The notes: a model not told the origin generated them from the letters alone. 64,000 nucleotides of DNA from Aalborgiella sp043769295 (GCA_043769295.1 JAYVJL010000061.1:1-64000); one strand, 5' to 3'. Shown: positions 8,866 through 17,639, numbered from the stretch's first letter. A program made the numbers and translations.

Positions 8866-8948
8866 AGCCCCCACGCTCGCCACTGCGTGTGCTGCGCTGC
8901 CCCCCGAGGGGGCCGTGCCTTGCTTGGGGCGGCCCGGCGCGGCGGCTA
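8866..8948. repeat. GC-rich interspersed repeat between zwf and the regulator
   Basis: This 80-bp spacer (GCCCCCACGCTCGCC ... CCCCCGAGGGGG ... GGGGCGGCCCGGCGCGGCGG) is very GC-rich and contains the hairpin CCCCCGAGGGGG. I recognise the same type of element from many Comamonadaceae intergenic regions. It has no T-tract and is not a classical terminator. Confidence 0.6.
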
Positions 8949-8969
8949 TGCCAATTTCAGGAAGAAATC

Positions 8970-9818
8970 ATGCTTGAACGTGTCAAAGCCTGCCTCTCCT
9001 CGCTGGCACCGGCTGAACAGCGTGTCGGCAAGCTCGTGCTGAACGACCCGCGCGCGTTTGCCAACCTGCCCATCAGCACACTGGCGGACCGTGCGCATGT
9101 GAGCAAACCCACCGTGGTGCGGTTTTGCCGCAGCATGGGCTACGACGGGCTGTCGGACTTCAAACTCAAGCTGGCTGGCAGCGTGAATGAGGGCGTGCCC
9201 TTTATCCACCGCAGTGTGGATGCGGACGACAAAACAGGCGACGTGATGGTCAAGGTGATCGACAACACAGTGGCTGCGTTTTTAAAGTACCGCAACGATG
9301 CCAGCACCGGCCCAATTGAGAAAGCCGCAACCGCCCTGGCCGAAACCTTCACCACCGGCAAGCGGATTGAGTTTTACGGCGCAGGCAACTCGGGCATCGT
9401 GGCAAAGGACGCACAGCACAAGTTCTTCCGCTTGGGCGTCAACGCCATTGCCTACAGCGACGGCCACATGCAGGTGATGAGCGCCTCATTGCTCGGTCCC
9501 GGTGACTGCGTCGTGATCATCTCCAACTCAGGACGCACCCGCGACCTGATGGATGCCTGCGACATTGCACGCAAAAATGGCGCCACCACCATCGTCATCA
9601 CCGCCAGCGGTTCACCTTTGGCATCAGCAGGACAAATTCACCTGGCCGCCGACCACCCCGAAGGCTATGACCGCTACAGCCCCATGGTGTCGCGGCTAAT
9701 GCACTTGATGGTCATCGACATTTTGGCCACCTGCGTGGCACTGCGCATTGGTAGTGCCAAGTTGCAGCCCTTGTTGCAGGGCATGAAAAACAACCTGCGC
9801 AGCAAGCGTTACGCTTAA
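8970..9818 (+). CDS. hexR: RpiR-family regulator, HexR-like
   Basis: A 282-residue transcription factor with an N-terminal RpiR helix-turn-helix (about residues 20-75, with STLADRAHVSKPTVVRFCRSMG) and a C-terminal SIS sugar-phosphate-binding domain starting near 125 (IEFYGAGNSG, later ISNSGRTRDL). HexR proteins repress glucose-6-phosphate dehydrogenase and Entner-Doudoroff genes and are released by KDPG (family knowledge). The start ATG at 8970 has AGGAAG upstream; the longer open frame from 8889 lies in the GC-rich repeat and is not protein-like. Position directly after zwf supports the HexR name, but orthology was not tested. Confidence 0.8.
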   Translation: MLERVKACLSSLAPAEQRVGKLVLNDPRAFANLPISTLADRAHVSKPTVVRFCRSMGYDGLSDFKLKLAGSVNEGVPFIHRSVDADDKTGDVMVKVIDNTVAAFLKYRNDASTGPIEKAATALAETFTTGKRIEFYGAGNSGIVAKDAQHKFFRLGVNAIAYSDGHMQVMSASLLGPGDCVVIISNSGRTRDLMDACDIARKNGATTIVITASGSPLASAGQIHLAADHPEGYDRYSPMVSRLMHLMVIDILATCVALRIGSAKLQPLLQGMKNNLRSKRYA

Positions 9819-9846
9819 ACGCGTCGAAGTATCCGCAATAAAGACG

Positions 9847-10938
9847 TCAGATTCGGTTTTCTTGAACCGCGTGGCAGGCCACTTTGATACCAGCCATCGC
9901 CAGCAGCTGGGGCCGTTCGGTGCGACAGCGCTCATTTGCCTGCGGGCAGCGCGGGTTGAACGCGCAACCACTGGGCGGATTGAGCGGGTTGGGTACTTCA
10001 CCTTGTACGGGTGTGCGTTGGTGACCCGTGTCGTGCATTTTCGGGATGGCGTCCAGCAACATGCGGGTATAGGGGTGTTTTGGGTTGGCAAACAGCGTTT
10101 GTTTATCGGCCAATTCCACCAAACGCCCGAGATACATCACGCCCACGTGGTCGCTCACATGGCGCACCACGGCCAGATTGTGTGAAATGAACAGGTAAGT
10201 CAGCCCCAGCTTGCGCTGCAGCTCTTTCATGATGTTGAGGACCTGCGCCTGCACGCTCACATCCAGCGCGGAGGTCGGTTCATCGCACACCAAAAAATCG
10301 GGCTGCGTGGCCAAAGCACGGGCGATGGAAATCCGTTGCCGTTGCCCGCCGGAAAACTGATGCGGGTATTTCACACCGTCCAGCGGACTCAAACCGACCG
10401 ATTGCAGCAGCTCGCCGACACGCGTTTTCAAGGCGGCAGGGTCGGTGACGATGCCATGCTCGGTCAAGGGTTCGCCGACGATGTCCTGAACCGTCCAGCG
10501 GGGGTTCAAACTGGCATAAGGATCCTGAAAAATCATCTGAATCCGACGACGCAGCTTCAAGCCTTCCGGTGTTTTGAAGGCGGCGTGGGCATCTTGGCCA
10601 TCAAACGTCAGACCACCACGGGTCGGCTGATACAGCCCCACCAGCAAACGCGCCACGGTGCTTTTGCCACAACCCGATTCACCCACCAAGGCCAGCGTTT
10701 TGCCTTTTTCAATCTCAAAACTCACCCCGTCGACCGCATGCAGCAAGACCCGCGGTTTGCGCTCCAAGACCCGGTTGAGCCAAGGGGCAGACACATCAAA
10801 GGTCATCGCCAAATCATGGGCCTGAACCAAAGGGGATGCGCCATGCGTCAAAGATGACTGTTTGAGCGCGCTTTCACCCTCAAACTGGGCATTAGCCGGC
10901 GTATTTATTGACTGAGATGCTATCAAATTTGCAGTCAT
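9847..10938 (-). CDS. Dipeptide/oligopeptide ABC ATPase, DppF/OppF type
   Basis: One of two ATPases of a peptide importer (363 residues). Walker A GESGCGKST lies near 86-94, signature FSGGQRQR near 195, Walker B LVCDEPTSALD follows, and the C-terminal oligopeptide_HPY region PPSGCAFNPRCPQANERC has the cysteines common in DppD/F. The start codon overlaps the end of the preceding ATPase gene (ATGA). Immediately after the ATG come 16 residues (TANLIASQSINTPANA) encoded by a copy of the interspersed repeat, so the extreme N-terminus is repeat-derived. It is the last gene of the operon that begins at 16749. Confidence 0.92.
   Translation of the reverse strand: MTANLIASQSINTPANAQFEGESALKQSSLTHGASPLVQAHDLAMTFDVSAPWLNRVLERKPRVLLHAVDGVSFEIEKGKTLALVGESGCGKSTVARLLVGLYQPTRGGLTFDGQDAHAAFKTPEGLKLRRRIQMIFQDPYASLNPRWTVQDIVGEPLTEHGIVTDPAALKTRVGELLQSVGLSPLDGVKYPHQFSGGQRQRISIARALATQPDFLVCDEPTSALDVSVQAQVLNIMKELQRKLGLTYLFISHNLAVVRHVSDHVGVMYLGRLVELADKQTLFANPKHPYTRMLLDAIPKMHDTGHQRTPVQGEVPNPLNPPSGCAFNPRCPQANERCRTERPQLLAMAGIKVACHAVQENRI
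10888..10935 (-). repeat. Interspersed 48-bp repeat, copy D (N-terminus of DppF-like gene)
   Basis: On the minus strand it starts ACTGCAAATTTGATAGC directly after the ATG and continues GTCAATAAATACGCCGGCTA. It is translated in the forward frame as TANLIASQSINTPANA, the same frame as the copies in ilvA and the YggS gene. Confidence 0.85.
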
Positions 10939-11906
10939 ATCGCACTCGTTTCATGCAACCAGCAAGCCGCCTGTGTGGCACCTGCCGAGATCAAATCCGG
11001 GCGATCCACCAGGCATTTATCGACCACCTGGGTACAGCGCGGGTTGAAAGCGCAGCCGCGCGGGATGGCGTTCAGCCGTGGCATGGCACCATCGATTTGA
11101 TGCAGCATCTCCACATCTTGCGTGATATCAGGAATTGCCGCCATCAGCCCCACGGTATAGGGATGCTTGGGATGGTTGATGACCTCATGCACGGGGCCGA
11201 TCTCGGCAATGCGGCCAGCGTACAGCACAGCAACACGGTCGCAGGTCTCGGCGATCACACCCATGTCGTGGGTGATCAGCATCACGGCTGCGCCGCGTTT
11301 TTTGCAGATGTCTTTGAGCAGGGTGATGATCTGCGCCTGGATCGACACATCCAGCGCCGTGGTGGGCTCGTCGGCCACGATCAGCATCGGCTCCGCCGCC
11401 AGCGCCAAGGCGATGACGACGCGCTGGCGCATACCGCCGCTGAACTGGTGCGGATAATGGTCGATCCGCTGCTCCGCAGCCGGGATGCCCGTGTCTTGCA
11501 ACAAGGAGATGGCACGGACACGGGCTTCTGCCTTGCTCACGGGCAGATGGGTCAAAATCGTTTCGGTCAGCTGCCGGCCCACGGTGTACAAGGGGTTGAG
11601 CGAGGTTAACGGGTCTTGAAAAATAGCCCCGATACGTTTGCCCCGAATATGGCGCATTTGCTCATGGTTCAAATTGTCGATACGCTGGCCTTCCAGCAAA
11701 ATCTGCCCACTGGCGATACGGCCCGGTGGTTCCAGCAACCCAATGATGGCCGCGCCGGTGAGCGATTTGCCTGCGCCGGATTCGCCCACCACACCGAGAA
11801 TTTCACCCGCTGCAATGTCAAACGAGATGTCGTCAATCGCACGCAAGGTGCCGTGGCGGTTGGGGAATTCAACCACCAGATTCCTGACTTGAAGAAGGGA
11901 TGCCAT
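10935..11906 (-). CDS. Dipeptide/oligopeptide ABC ATPase, DppD/OppD type
   Basis: Partner ATPase of the peptide importer, 323 residues from the ATG at 11906 (MASLLQVRNLVVEF). Walker A GESGAGKS is at about 39-46, signature FSGGMRQR near 150, Walker B IVADEPTTALD next, and the C-terminus has the CAFNPRC cysteine region. The open frame extends upstream to 11957, into the permease gene; the internal ATG gives a normal family N-terminus and leaves 14 bp after the permease stop. The downstream ATPase gene overlaps by four bases. Confidence 0.92.
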   Translation of the reverse strand: MASLLQVRNLVVEFPNRHGTLRAIDDISFDIAAGEILGVVGESGAGKSLTGAAIIGLLEPPGRIASGQILLEGQRIDNLNHEQMRHIRGKRIGAIFQDPLTSLNPLYTVGRQLTETILTHLPVSKAEARVRAISLLQDTGIPAAEQRIDHYPHQFSGGMRQRVVIALALAAEPMLIVADEPTTALDVSIQAQIITLLKDICKKRGAAVMLITHDMGVIAETCDRVAVLYAGRIAEIGPVHEVINHPKHPYTVGLMAAIPDITQDVEMLHQIDGAMPRLNAIPRGCAFNPRCTQVVDKCLVDRPDLISAGATQAACWLHETSAI

Positions 11907-11920
11907 GGTTAAATAATGTT

Positions 11921-12856
11921 TCAGCGTAATTTCGGGTTCAAGGCATCGCGCAGCCAATCACCAAGCAGATTGACGCTGAGCGCAATCACAACCAGCATCA
12001 GCCCCGGGAAGGCGGCAATCCACCATTCGCCGGAAAACAGGTAATCGTTGCCGACCCGGATCAAGGTGCCCAAAGAAGGTGCCGTTGGCGGCGCGCCCAC
12101 GCCCAGGAAGGACAAGGTTGCCTCGGTGATGATGGCCGTGGCCACCTGGATGGTGGCCAGCACCAGCACGGGCCCGAGCACATTGGGCAGCACATGGCGA
12201 CGCATGATGCGCAGCGAACTCACACCCGTGACACGCGCGGCCTGCACATACTCTTTGCTGCGCTCCACCATGGTGGAGCCGCGCACCGTGCGGGCGTATT
12301 GCACCCATCCGGTCAGTGTGATGGAGATGACCAACACCCCCAAAGCCAGCGAGTCCTGCGCGTTGGGGAAAATGGCCCGCCCGACCCCTGCAATCAACAG
12401 CGCCACCAGAATAGGCGGGAATGACAACATCACATCGCACAAGCGCATCAAAAACGTGTCAACCCAACCCCCTAAAAACCCGGCAAGCAAGCCGAAACTC
12501 ACACCGATGAGCACCGACAAAATCACCGACGCAACCCCGACCGCCAGCGAGATGCGTGCACCATACATCAGCGCCGACAAGATATCGCGGCCCTGGTCAT
12601 CTGTACCAAATATAAATTGGGTGCTGCCTGTATCAACCCAGGCGGGTGGCAAACGCGCGTTGCTCAATTCCAGAGTGGTCAAGTCAAACGGGTTGTGCGG
12701 CGCGACCCAACCGGCGAACACCGCACAAAACACACACACAAACGCCACCCCAGCCGCCGCGATGGCGACCGGGGAGTTGCGAAAACTGTGTCCAACATCA
12801 CTGTGCCACCACCGTCCCAGCTTTTGGGACAATGGCTGCCTCACACCTTGGTTCAT
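11921..12856 (-). CDS. Peptide ABC transporter permease, DppC type
   Basis: Inner-membrane permease (311 residues) with a long N-terminal region, a first transmembrane segment near 30-52, the family motif GTDDQGRDILS, and a further set of five membrane segments. The EAA loop that contacts the ATPases is near residue 205 (EYVQAARVTGVSSLRIMRRH). It follows the binding-protein gene by 14 bp and is the C subunit to the DppB-type permease at 15769. Confidence 0.92.
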   Translation of the reverse strand: MNQGVRQPLSQKLGRWWHSDVGHSFRNSPVAIAAAGVAFVCVFCAVFAGWVAPHNPFDLTTLELSNARLPPAWVDTGSTQFIFGTDDQGRDILSALMYGARISLAVGVASVILSVLIGVSFGLLAGFLGGWVDTFLMRLCDVMLSFPPILVALLIAGVGRAIFPNAQDSLALGVLVISITLTGWVQYARTVRGSTMVERSKEYVQAARVTGVSSLRIMRRHVLPNVLGPVLVLATIQVATAIITEATLSFLGVGAPPTAPSLGTLIRVGNDYLFSGEWWIAAFPGLMLVVIALSVNLLGDWLRDALNPKLR

Positions 12857-12870
12857 CGCAGGGTCTTTTA

Positions 12871-14451
12871 TTAGTTGACCTTGATGAACTTCCAGGGCAT
12901 TTCATTGCCTGGCAACTGAACTAGATCAACCGATTTTTTGGCACCCCAGCTCAGCGCTTGCTGATGCAAAGGCAAGTGCGCCACGTCGTCTTGATGGATC
13001 TTCAGGGCTTCGCGGATCATGGCGTTGCGTTTCACGTCGTCCGTCTCCGAGCCAACTTTGACGGTCAGCTCATCAATTTTCGGGTTGCTGTAAGCACCCA
13101 GATTGAACTGCCCACGGCCACCTTCACCCGGTGAGGCCATGATGGGGTTCATCACATTGTGTGCATCCACCGTGCTGCTGGTCCAACCCAGCATGTAGAA
13201 ACTGGTATTGCGGCTCAGGATTTTGGGGAAATAGGTGCCTTTGGTCTCCGCTTCCAGATTGATTTTGACGCCAATTTTGGACAGATTGGCCGCTACTGCT
13301 TGACATATTTCGCTGTCGTTGACGTAGCGGTCGTTGGGGCAATTCAGTTTGACTTCAAAACCCGCACCGTAACCCGCATCCGCCATCAGCTTCTTGGCCG
13401 CCTCAACGTCGTAGGGAAACCGTGGCGCCAGATCAGGCGCGTAACCTTTGACTTGCGCTGGTACCAGGGTAGAGACCGGTACGGCAGCGCCGCGCATCAC
13501 GGTTTTTTTAATGCCTTCTATGTCAATCGCCTGGTAGAACGCTTTGCGAACGCGCACGTCTTTGAACGGGTTTTTACCTTTGACGCTGGAGTACTGCAAC
13601 TCGTCGCGCTTTTGGTCCATGCCCAGGAAGATGACGCGCAACTCAGGCCCTTGCAACACCTTGAGATTGGCGTTTGCGTTCACACGCGCCACGTCTTGCA
13701 CGGGCACCGGGTCCATGATGTCCACCTCACCCGACAACAAGGCCGCTACACGGGTGCTGTCGTTGCCGATGGGCGTGAAAACCACCTCATCGACATTGCC
13801 GTCGATCTTGCCCCAGTAGTTGCCATTTCTGGAAAACGTGGTGCGGACGCTGGGCTGACGCTCACGAACACGGAACGGCCCTGTGCCATTGGCTTTGAAG
13901 GATGCCGCATTCTCAATGCCTTTGCGTCTGTCCACAGGTTTGGTCGCCTGGTTGGTTTCACACCATTTTTTGCTCATCTGCAACCAGCCGACAAACAGCT
14001 CGGGCAGGATGGGAAAGGGCGCGTTGAGCACAAAATCAACCGCATGGTCGTTGATTTTTTTGATCTCTTTGATTTGACCGACATAGCTCTTCATGTCAGA
14101 GCCATCGCCTTTGGCGCGCTCGTAGCTAAAAATCACGTCATCGGCGGTGAACGGCGTACCGTCATGGAACTGCACTCCTTTGCGCAGGTTGAAACGCCAC
14201 ACCGTGGGTGAGGTTTGTTGCCAATCGGTAGCCAGACCCGGCACGAGCTTGTAATTGCGGTCGCGCGTGACCAGAGGCTCGTACACATTGCCCACCACGG
14301 TGAGCTGCAACGACTCATTGAGCGAATGCGGGTCCAGCGACAAGGCATCACCTTGGTTGGCCACACGCAGCGTCACGGCACTTGCTCCCAAACTCATAGC
14401 TAATAAAGCAACAGAAACGCCGGCTGCAGTTGTTTTTTTCTTAAAATTCAT
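12871..14451 (-). CDS. Periplasmic peptide-binding protein, DppA/OppA type
   Basis: A 526-residue solute-binding protein of family 5 (SBP_bac_5). The mature protein starts near VTLRVANQGDALSLDPHS, and contains the family stretch DWQQTSPTVWRFNLRKGVQF with FHDGTPFTADDVIFSY. The signal peptide h-region (AAGVSVALLAMSLGASA) is largely encoded by a copy of the interspersed repeat (14384-14431) yet is a good Sec signal. Substrate is not readable; the M20 amidohydrolase gene immediately upstream in the operon suggests N-acylated amino acids or peptides. Confidence 0.92.
   Translation of the reverse strand: MNFKKKTTAAGVSVALLAMSLGASAVTLRVANQGDALSLDPHSLNESLQLTVVGNVYEPLVTRDRNYKLVPGLATDWQQTSPTVWRFNLRKGVQFHDGTPFTADDVIFSYERAKGDGSDMKSYVGQIKEIKKINDHAVDFVLNAPFPILPELFVGWLQMSKKWCETNQATKPVDRRKGIENAASFKANGTGPFRVRERQPSVRTTFSRNGNYWGKIDGNVDEVVFTPIGNDSTRVAALLSGEVDIMDPVPVQDVARVNANANLKVLQGPELRVIFLGMDQKRDELQYSSVKGKNPFKDVRVRKAFYQAIDIEGIKKTVMRGAAVPVSTLVPAQVKGYAPDLAPRFPYDVEAAKKLMADAGYGAGFEVKLNCPNDRYVNDSEICQAVAANLSKIGVKINLEAETKGTYFPKILSRNTSFYMLGWTSSTVDAHNVMNPIMASPGEGGRGQFNLGAYSNPKIDELTVKVGSETDDVKRNAMIREALKIHQDDVAHLPLHQQALSWGAKKSVDLVQLPGNEMPWKFIKVN
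14384..14431 (+). repeat. Interspersed 48-bp repeat, copy E (in signal peptide)
   Basis: Hairpin arm is degraded (GCTCCCAAACTCATAGC), followed by AAGCAACAGAAACGCCGGCTG. Read on the minus strand it encodes AAGVSVALLAMSLGA, the hydrophobic core of the binding protein's signal peptide, in the usual reverse frame. Confidence 0.65.
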
Positions 14452-14497
14452 GGCTATCTCCTCGAATACGGTTGATTGAAGTGAATAAACGTAACTA

Positions 14498-15769
14498 TCA
14501 AAGATTGGCGTGTGCCAACGGCATGGACTGTTCTACCAAACTGGCATACATGGCACTGCCCAAGGGCAGCACATCGTCGTTGAAATCATAGCGGCTGTTG
14601 TGTAAAAAGCAGCCATTGGGGCTGCCTTGGCCCAAGCGCATGTAGGCGCCTGGCACCACTTGCAGCATGAAAGAAAAATCCTCTCCGCCCATGCTGGGCG
14701 GCATGTTGCGGATGACACGGGACTCGCCCACCAAGCTGACGGCGACATCAGAGGCAAATTGGGCCTCCGGCAAAGTGTTGACGGTGGCGGGGTAGACACG
14801 CTCGTAGTCCAACACCGCGTTGGCACCAAAACCTGCTGCGACCGATTCACACAGCGCACGCAGCCTGTTTTCCACCAAATCCTGAATCTCCGGGCGATAG
14901 GTACGCACCGTGCCCACCAGGGTGACCGTTCCGGGCACCACGCTCATGGCACCCGGGTTGCCGCCTTGCACCGAGCAGATGCTGAGCACCACCTGATCAA
15001 TGGCCGCCACGTTGCGCGACGCAATGCTTTGCGCGGCGGTGATGATATGGGCGGCCACCAAAATAGGGTCAATACAGTTGTGCGGCCGGGCACCATGACC
15101 CCCTTTGCCGGTGATGACAATTTCAACCCTGTCCACAGCGGCCTGCATCGGGCCTGGTGTGATGCCTATAACGCCGGCCTCGGTTTCAGGCGAATTGTGG
15201 ATGGCATAGGCCGCCTGTGCGGGAAAGCGGTCAAACAAACCGTCCTGGATCATGGCGCGCGCGCCGGCATAGCCTTCTTCGCCGGGCTGGAATATCAAGA
15301 CAGCCGTGCCGTCAAAGTTGCGGGTTTCCGCCAAATAACGCGCAGCACCCACCAGCATGGTGGTGTGGCCATCGTGCCCACAGGCGTGCATCAAGCCTTG
15401 TTTACTGGACTTCCAGGCCATGTCGTTGTGCTCGGTCAACGGCAATGCATCCATGTCCGCACGCAAGGCGATCATTTTGTTGGCGGTGTTGGTCTTGCCG
15501 TGTACGATGGCAACCACCCCTGTTTTACCCATGCCCGTGTGTACCTCATCGACGCCACACAGCATCATGGCTTGCTCAACACGGCCCGCGGTATAGACCT
15601 CTTCAAAGCCCAACTCGGGGTGCGCGTGCAAATCACGCCTGAAAGCAGTCAGCTCCGGGTGGTATTGCGCGATATGTGCAAAGGCACGGCCTCGACCGCT
15701 TAATCCGGCACGCAAGCCAAGCAAACCGGCGTTTGAAGACCTATCGAAACCCGTGCTATCTTGTTTCAT
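14498..15769 (-). CDS. M20-family amidohydrolase (hippurate hydrolase/aminoacylase type)
   Basis: A cytosolic metallo-amidohydrolase of 423 residues that typically releases amino acids from N-acyl amino acids. Metal-binding motifs are intact: HACGHDGHT near 127-135, GEEGYAG near 161-167, and MGGEDFSFM near the C-terminus. The ATG at 15769 overlaps the permease stop (TGATG) and has GGAGGG upstream. About 30 residues precede the usual family start (HPELTAFRRDLHAHPELGF). Its place inside a peptide ABC operon, between the DppB-like permease and the binding protein, suggests it processes the imported substrate. Confidence 0.9.
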   Translation of the reverse strand: MKQDSTGFDRSSNAGLLGLRAGLSGRGRAFAHIAQYHPELTAFRRDLHAHPELGFEEVYTAGRVEQAMMLCGVDEVHTGMGKTGVVAIVHGKTNTANKMIALRADMDALPLTEHNDMAWKSSKQGLMHACGHDGHTTMLVGAARYLAETRNFDGTAVLIFQPGEEGYAGARAMIQDGLFDRFPAQAAYAIHNSPETEAGVIGITPGPMQAAVDRVEIVITGKGGHGARPHNCIDPILVAAHIITAAQSIASRNVAAIDQVVLSICSVQGGNPGAMSVVPGTVTLVGTVRTYRPEIQDLVENRLRALCESVAAGFGANAVLDYERVYPATVNTLPEAQFASDVAVSLVGESRVIRNMPPSMGGEDFSFMLQVVPGAYMRLGQGSPNGCFLHNSRYDFNDDVLPLGSAMYASLVEQSMPLAHANL

Positions 15770-16749
15770 CAATGCCCTCCCGCCGCGCTAAAACTCAAAC
15801 GCGGATCAACGACAAAATAGAGCAAGTCGACGACCAGGTTGATCACCACAAAAATAAGGGCGATCAAACATAAATACGCGGCCATCACCGGCACGTCGGC
15901 AAAGGTGACCGCCTGGATGAACAACAAGCCCATACCGGGCCACTGGAAGACCGACTCGGTGATGATGGCAAACGCAATCAACGCGCCAAGCTGCAGCCCG
16001 GTGATGGTGATCACCGGCACCATGGTGTTTTTCAACGCATGGCCAAAATGGATGGCACGGTTTGACAATCCCCGGGCACGGGCAAACTTGATGTAATCAG
16101 TGCGCAGTACTTCCAGCATTTCAGCCCGAACCAAACGCATGATCAGCGTGAGCTGAAAAATCGCCAATGTAATGGCGGGTAGCACAATGTGTTGCCAGCC
16201 TTGCGCACTCAATAAACCCGTGCTCCACCAACCCAGCTGCGTGGTCTCGCCCCGGCCAAAGCTCGGCAAGACACCGAGCCAAACAGAGAACACCAAAATC
16301 AGCAAAATGCCAATGAGAAAAGTGGGAAGTGAGACGCCCAGCAGCGACAAAGTCATGAACACCTGGCTCATGACCGTACCCCGTCGTAAAGCGGCATAGA
16401 CACCCATCGGTATACCAATAACCAAGGCCAAGACAGCTGCGACCATGGCCAGCTCCAGTGTGGCAGGCAGGCGTTCACCGATCAAACGCGACACTTTGGC
16501 ACCCTGGCGCAAACTGATGCCGAATTCGCCTTGTGCCGCATTGCCCAAAAAATGCCAGAACTGCACGATAAAAGGCTGATCCAGACCCAGGTCTGCGCGA
16601 AGCTGGGCAATCTGCTCAGGCAAGGCGTCTTGCCCCAGCAAATAGACCACAGGGTCACCCACATACTGAAACAGCATGAACGCGATAAAAGCCACGGTAA
16701 TCATCACGACAACGGCTTGAATCAAGCGGCGCAATACAAATGCAAACAT
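15769..16749 (-). CDS. Peptide ABC transporter permease, DppB type
   Basis: First gene of the peptide-import operon. The 326-residue protein starts with MFAFVLRRLIQAVVVMITVAF, the typical N-terminal helix of DppB/OppB permeases, followed by a periplasmic domain and further membrane segments. The EAA loop is FARARGLSNRAIHFGHALKN near 235. About 110 bp separate it from the next upstream gene and presumably hold the operon promoter, though I cannot name clear boxes. Confidence 0.92.
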   Translation of the reverse strand: MFAFVLRRLIQAVVVMITVAFIAFMLFQYVGDPVVYLLGQDALPEQIAQLRADLGLDQPFIVQFWHFLGNAAQGEFGISLRQGAKVSRLIGERLPATLELAMVAAVLALVIGIPMGVYAALRRGTVMSQVFMTLSLLGVSLPTFLIGILLILVFSVWLGVLPSFGRGETTQLGWWSTGLLSAQGWQHIVLPAITLAIFQLTLIMRLVRAEMLEVLRTDYIKFARARGLSNRAIHFGHALKNTMVPVITITGLQLGALIAFAIITESVFQWPGMGLLFIQAVTFADVPVMAAYLCLIALIFVVINLVVDLLYFVVDPRLSFSAAGGH

Positions 16750-16859
16750 GACTATTTAGGCAACCTTGTTTTAAAAACAAATTCATACTAGCAGAGTCGA
16801 AGCAAACATGGACATAGGGCATTCCATGATTTGGGCAGGCATAAAGCATGCCCGATATG

Positions 16860-17639
16860 CTATTTGATTTGTAGCGCGCCCGATTGAAAGCGCGGCGCCC
16901 CATACCAGGCAGCTGTTTTCGATTGCGTGTTGTCGCTGTCGGTCATGATGGCGATGCGCAACAAAGCACCAGGCGCTTCACCAAAGGCCCTCTCAAAATC
17001 AGCCCGGATGTTGCGCTCATAGTCTTGCCACTTGTTGAGGTGCGTGCCACCCGACTCCACCACGATGCTGCGGACCCTGTCGGTGCGTGGGCTCAAGATG
17101 ACGCTCTCCAGCGGATGGTGGTTGCTCCACACATACACCAAGGTCGCGTAGGGCAGCGGCTCGCCCAGTAAAAGCTGGGCCAACTCAGACACCAGGGCAT
17201 TTTTAGCAGAAAATTTATCCCTGTCCCCCTCAAAAGTTAAGAGGATGCGTACTGGTGAATCATCAACCTCAGGAATGCCAACGTCACAATTTTTAAGCAG
17301 CTCAGGGACTTTCCAGGAAAACTGAACCGTCCCCAGTGTTTGCGCGGACAAACTGAGATCACGGCGCAACATGCTGGATGAAGACTGCGACAGCGCCTGC
17401 ACAGCATCACGCCCTTCTTCAAGCGTGTAGTGATATGTCGTCGGTGTTTTGCCGGGAAAAGGAAAGTGCTGCCACGCACCCGCATGGCCACCACCGACCT
17501 GCGCCCAAGACGCAGGCGGCAGCCTATTTGTAGCCGCAGCAGGCGGCGATGCAGCATCACGCGGCACCCAAGATGCGCACCCGAGCAACACTTGCCCCAA
17601 CAGCATCATGACAATGCACCGCACCAACCGATTCAACAT
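16860..17639 (-). CDS. DUF3047 lipoprotein
   Basis: A 259-residue predicted lipoprotein. The start at 17639 (MLNRLVRCIVMMLLGQVLLGCASW) has GGGAG ten bases upstream and gives a signal peptide ending in the lipobox LLGC. The body matches what I know of DUF3047: VQFSWKVPELL, RILLTFEGDRDKFS, YVWSNHHP, IVVESGGTHLNKWQDYERNIRADFE and a final IAIMTDSDNTQ. Function unknown; members are envelope proteins. The open frame begins further upstream (17705) but that would bury the signal peptide. It lies downstream of the porin terminator and is probably monocistronic. Confidence 0.75.
   Translation of the reverse strand: MLNRLVRCIVMMLLGQVLLGCASWVPRDAASPPAAATNRLPPASWAQVGGGHAGAWQHFPFPGKTPTTYHYTLEEGRDAVQALSQSSSSMLRRDLSLSAQTLGTVQFSWKVPELLKNCDVGIPEVDDSPVRILLTFEGDRDKFSAKNALVSELAQLLLGEPLPYATLVYVWSNHHPLESVILSPRTDRVRSIVVESGGTHLNKWQDYERNIRADFERAFGEAPGALLRIAIMTDSDNTQSKTAAWYGAPRFQSGALQIK

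Noticed and set aside
9819..9846. A possible 13th repeat copy (GCAATAAAGACGTCAGATTC)
   Set aside because: It resembles the core start (GCAATAAATACG) but lacks the hairpin and the GCCGGCTA block, so the match is too short.
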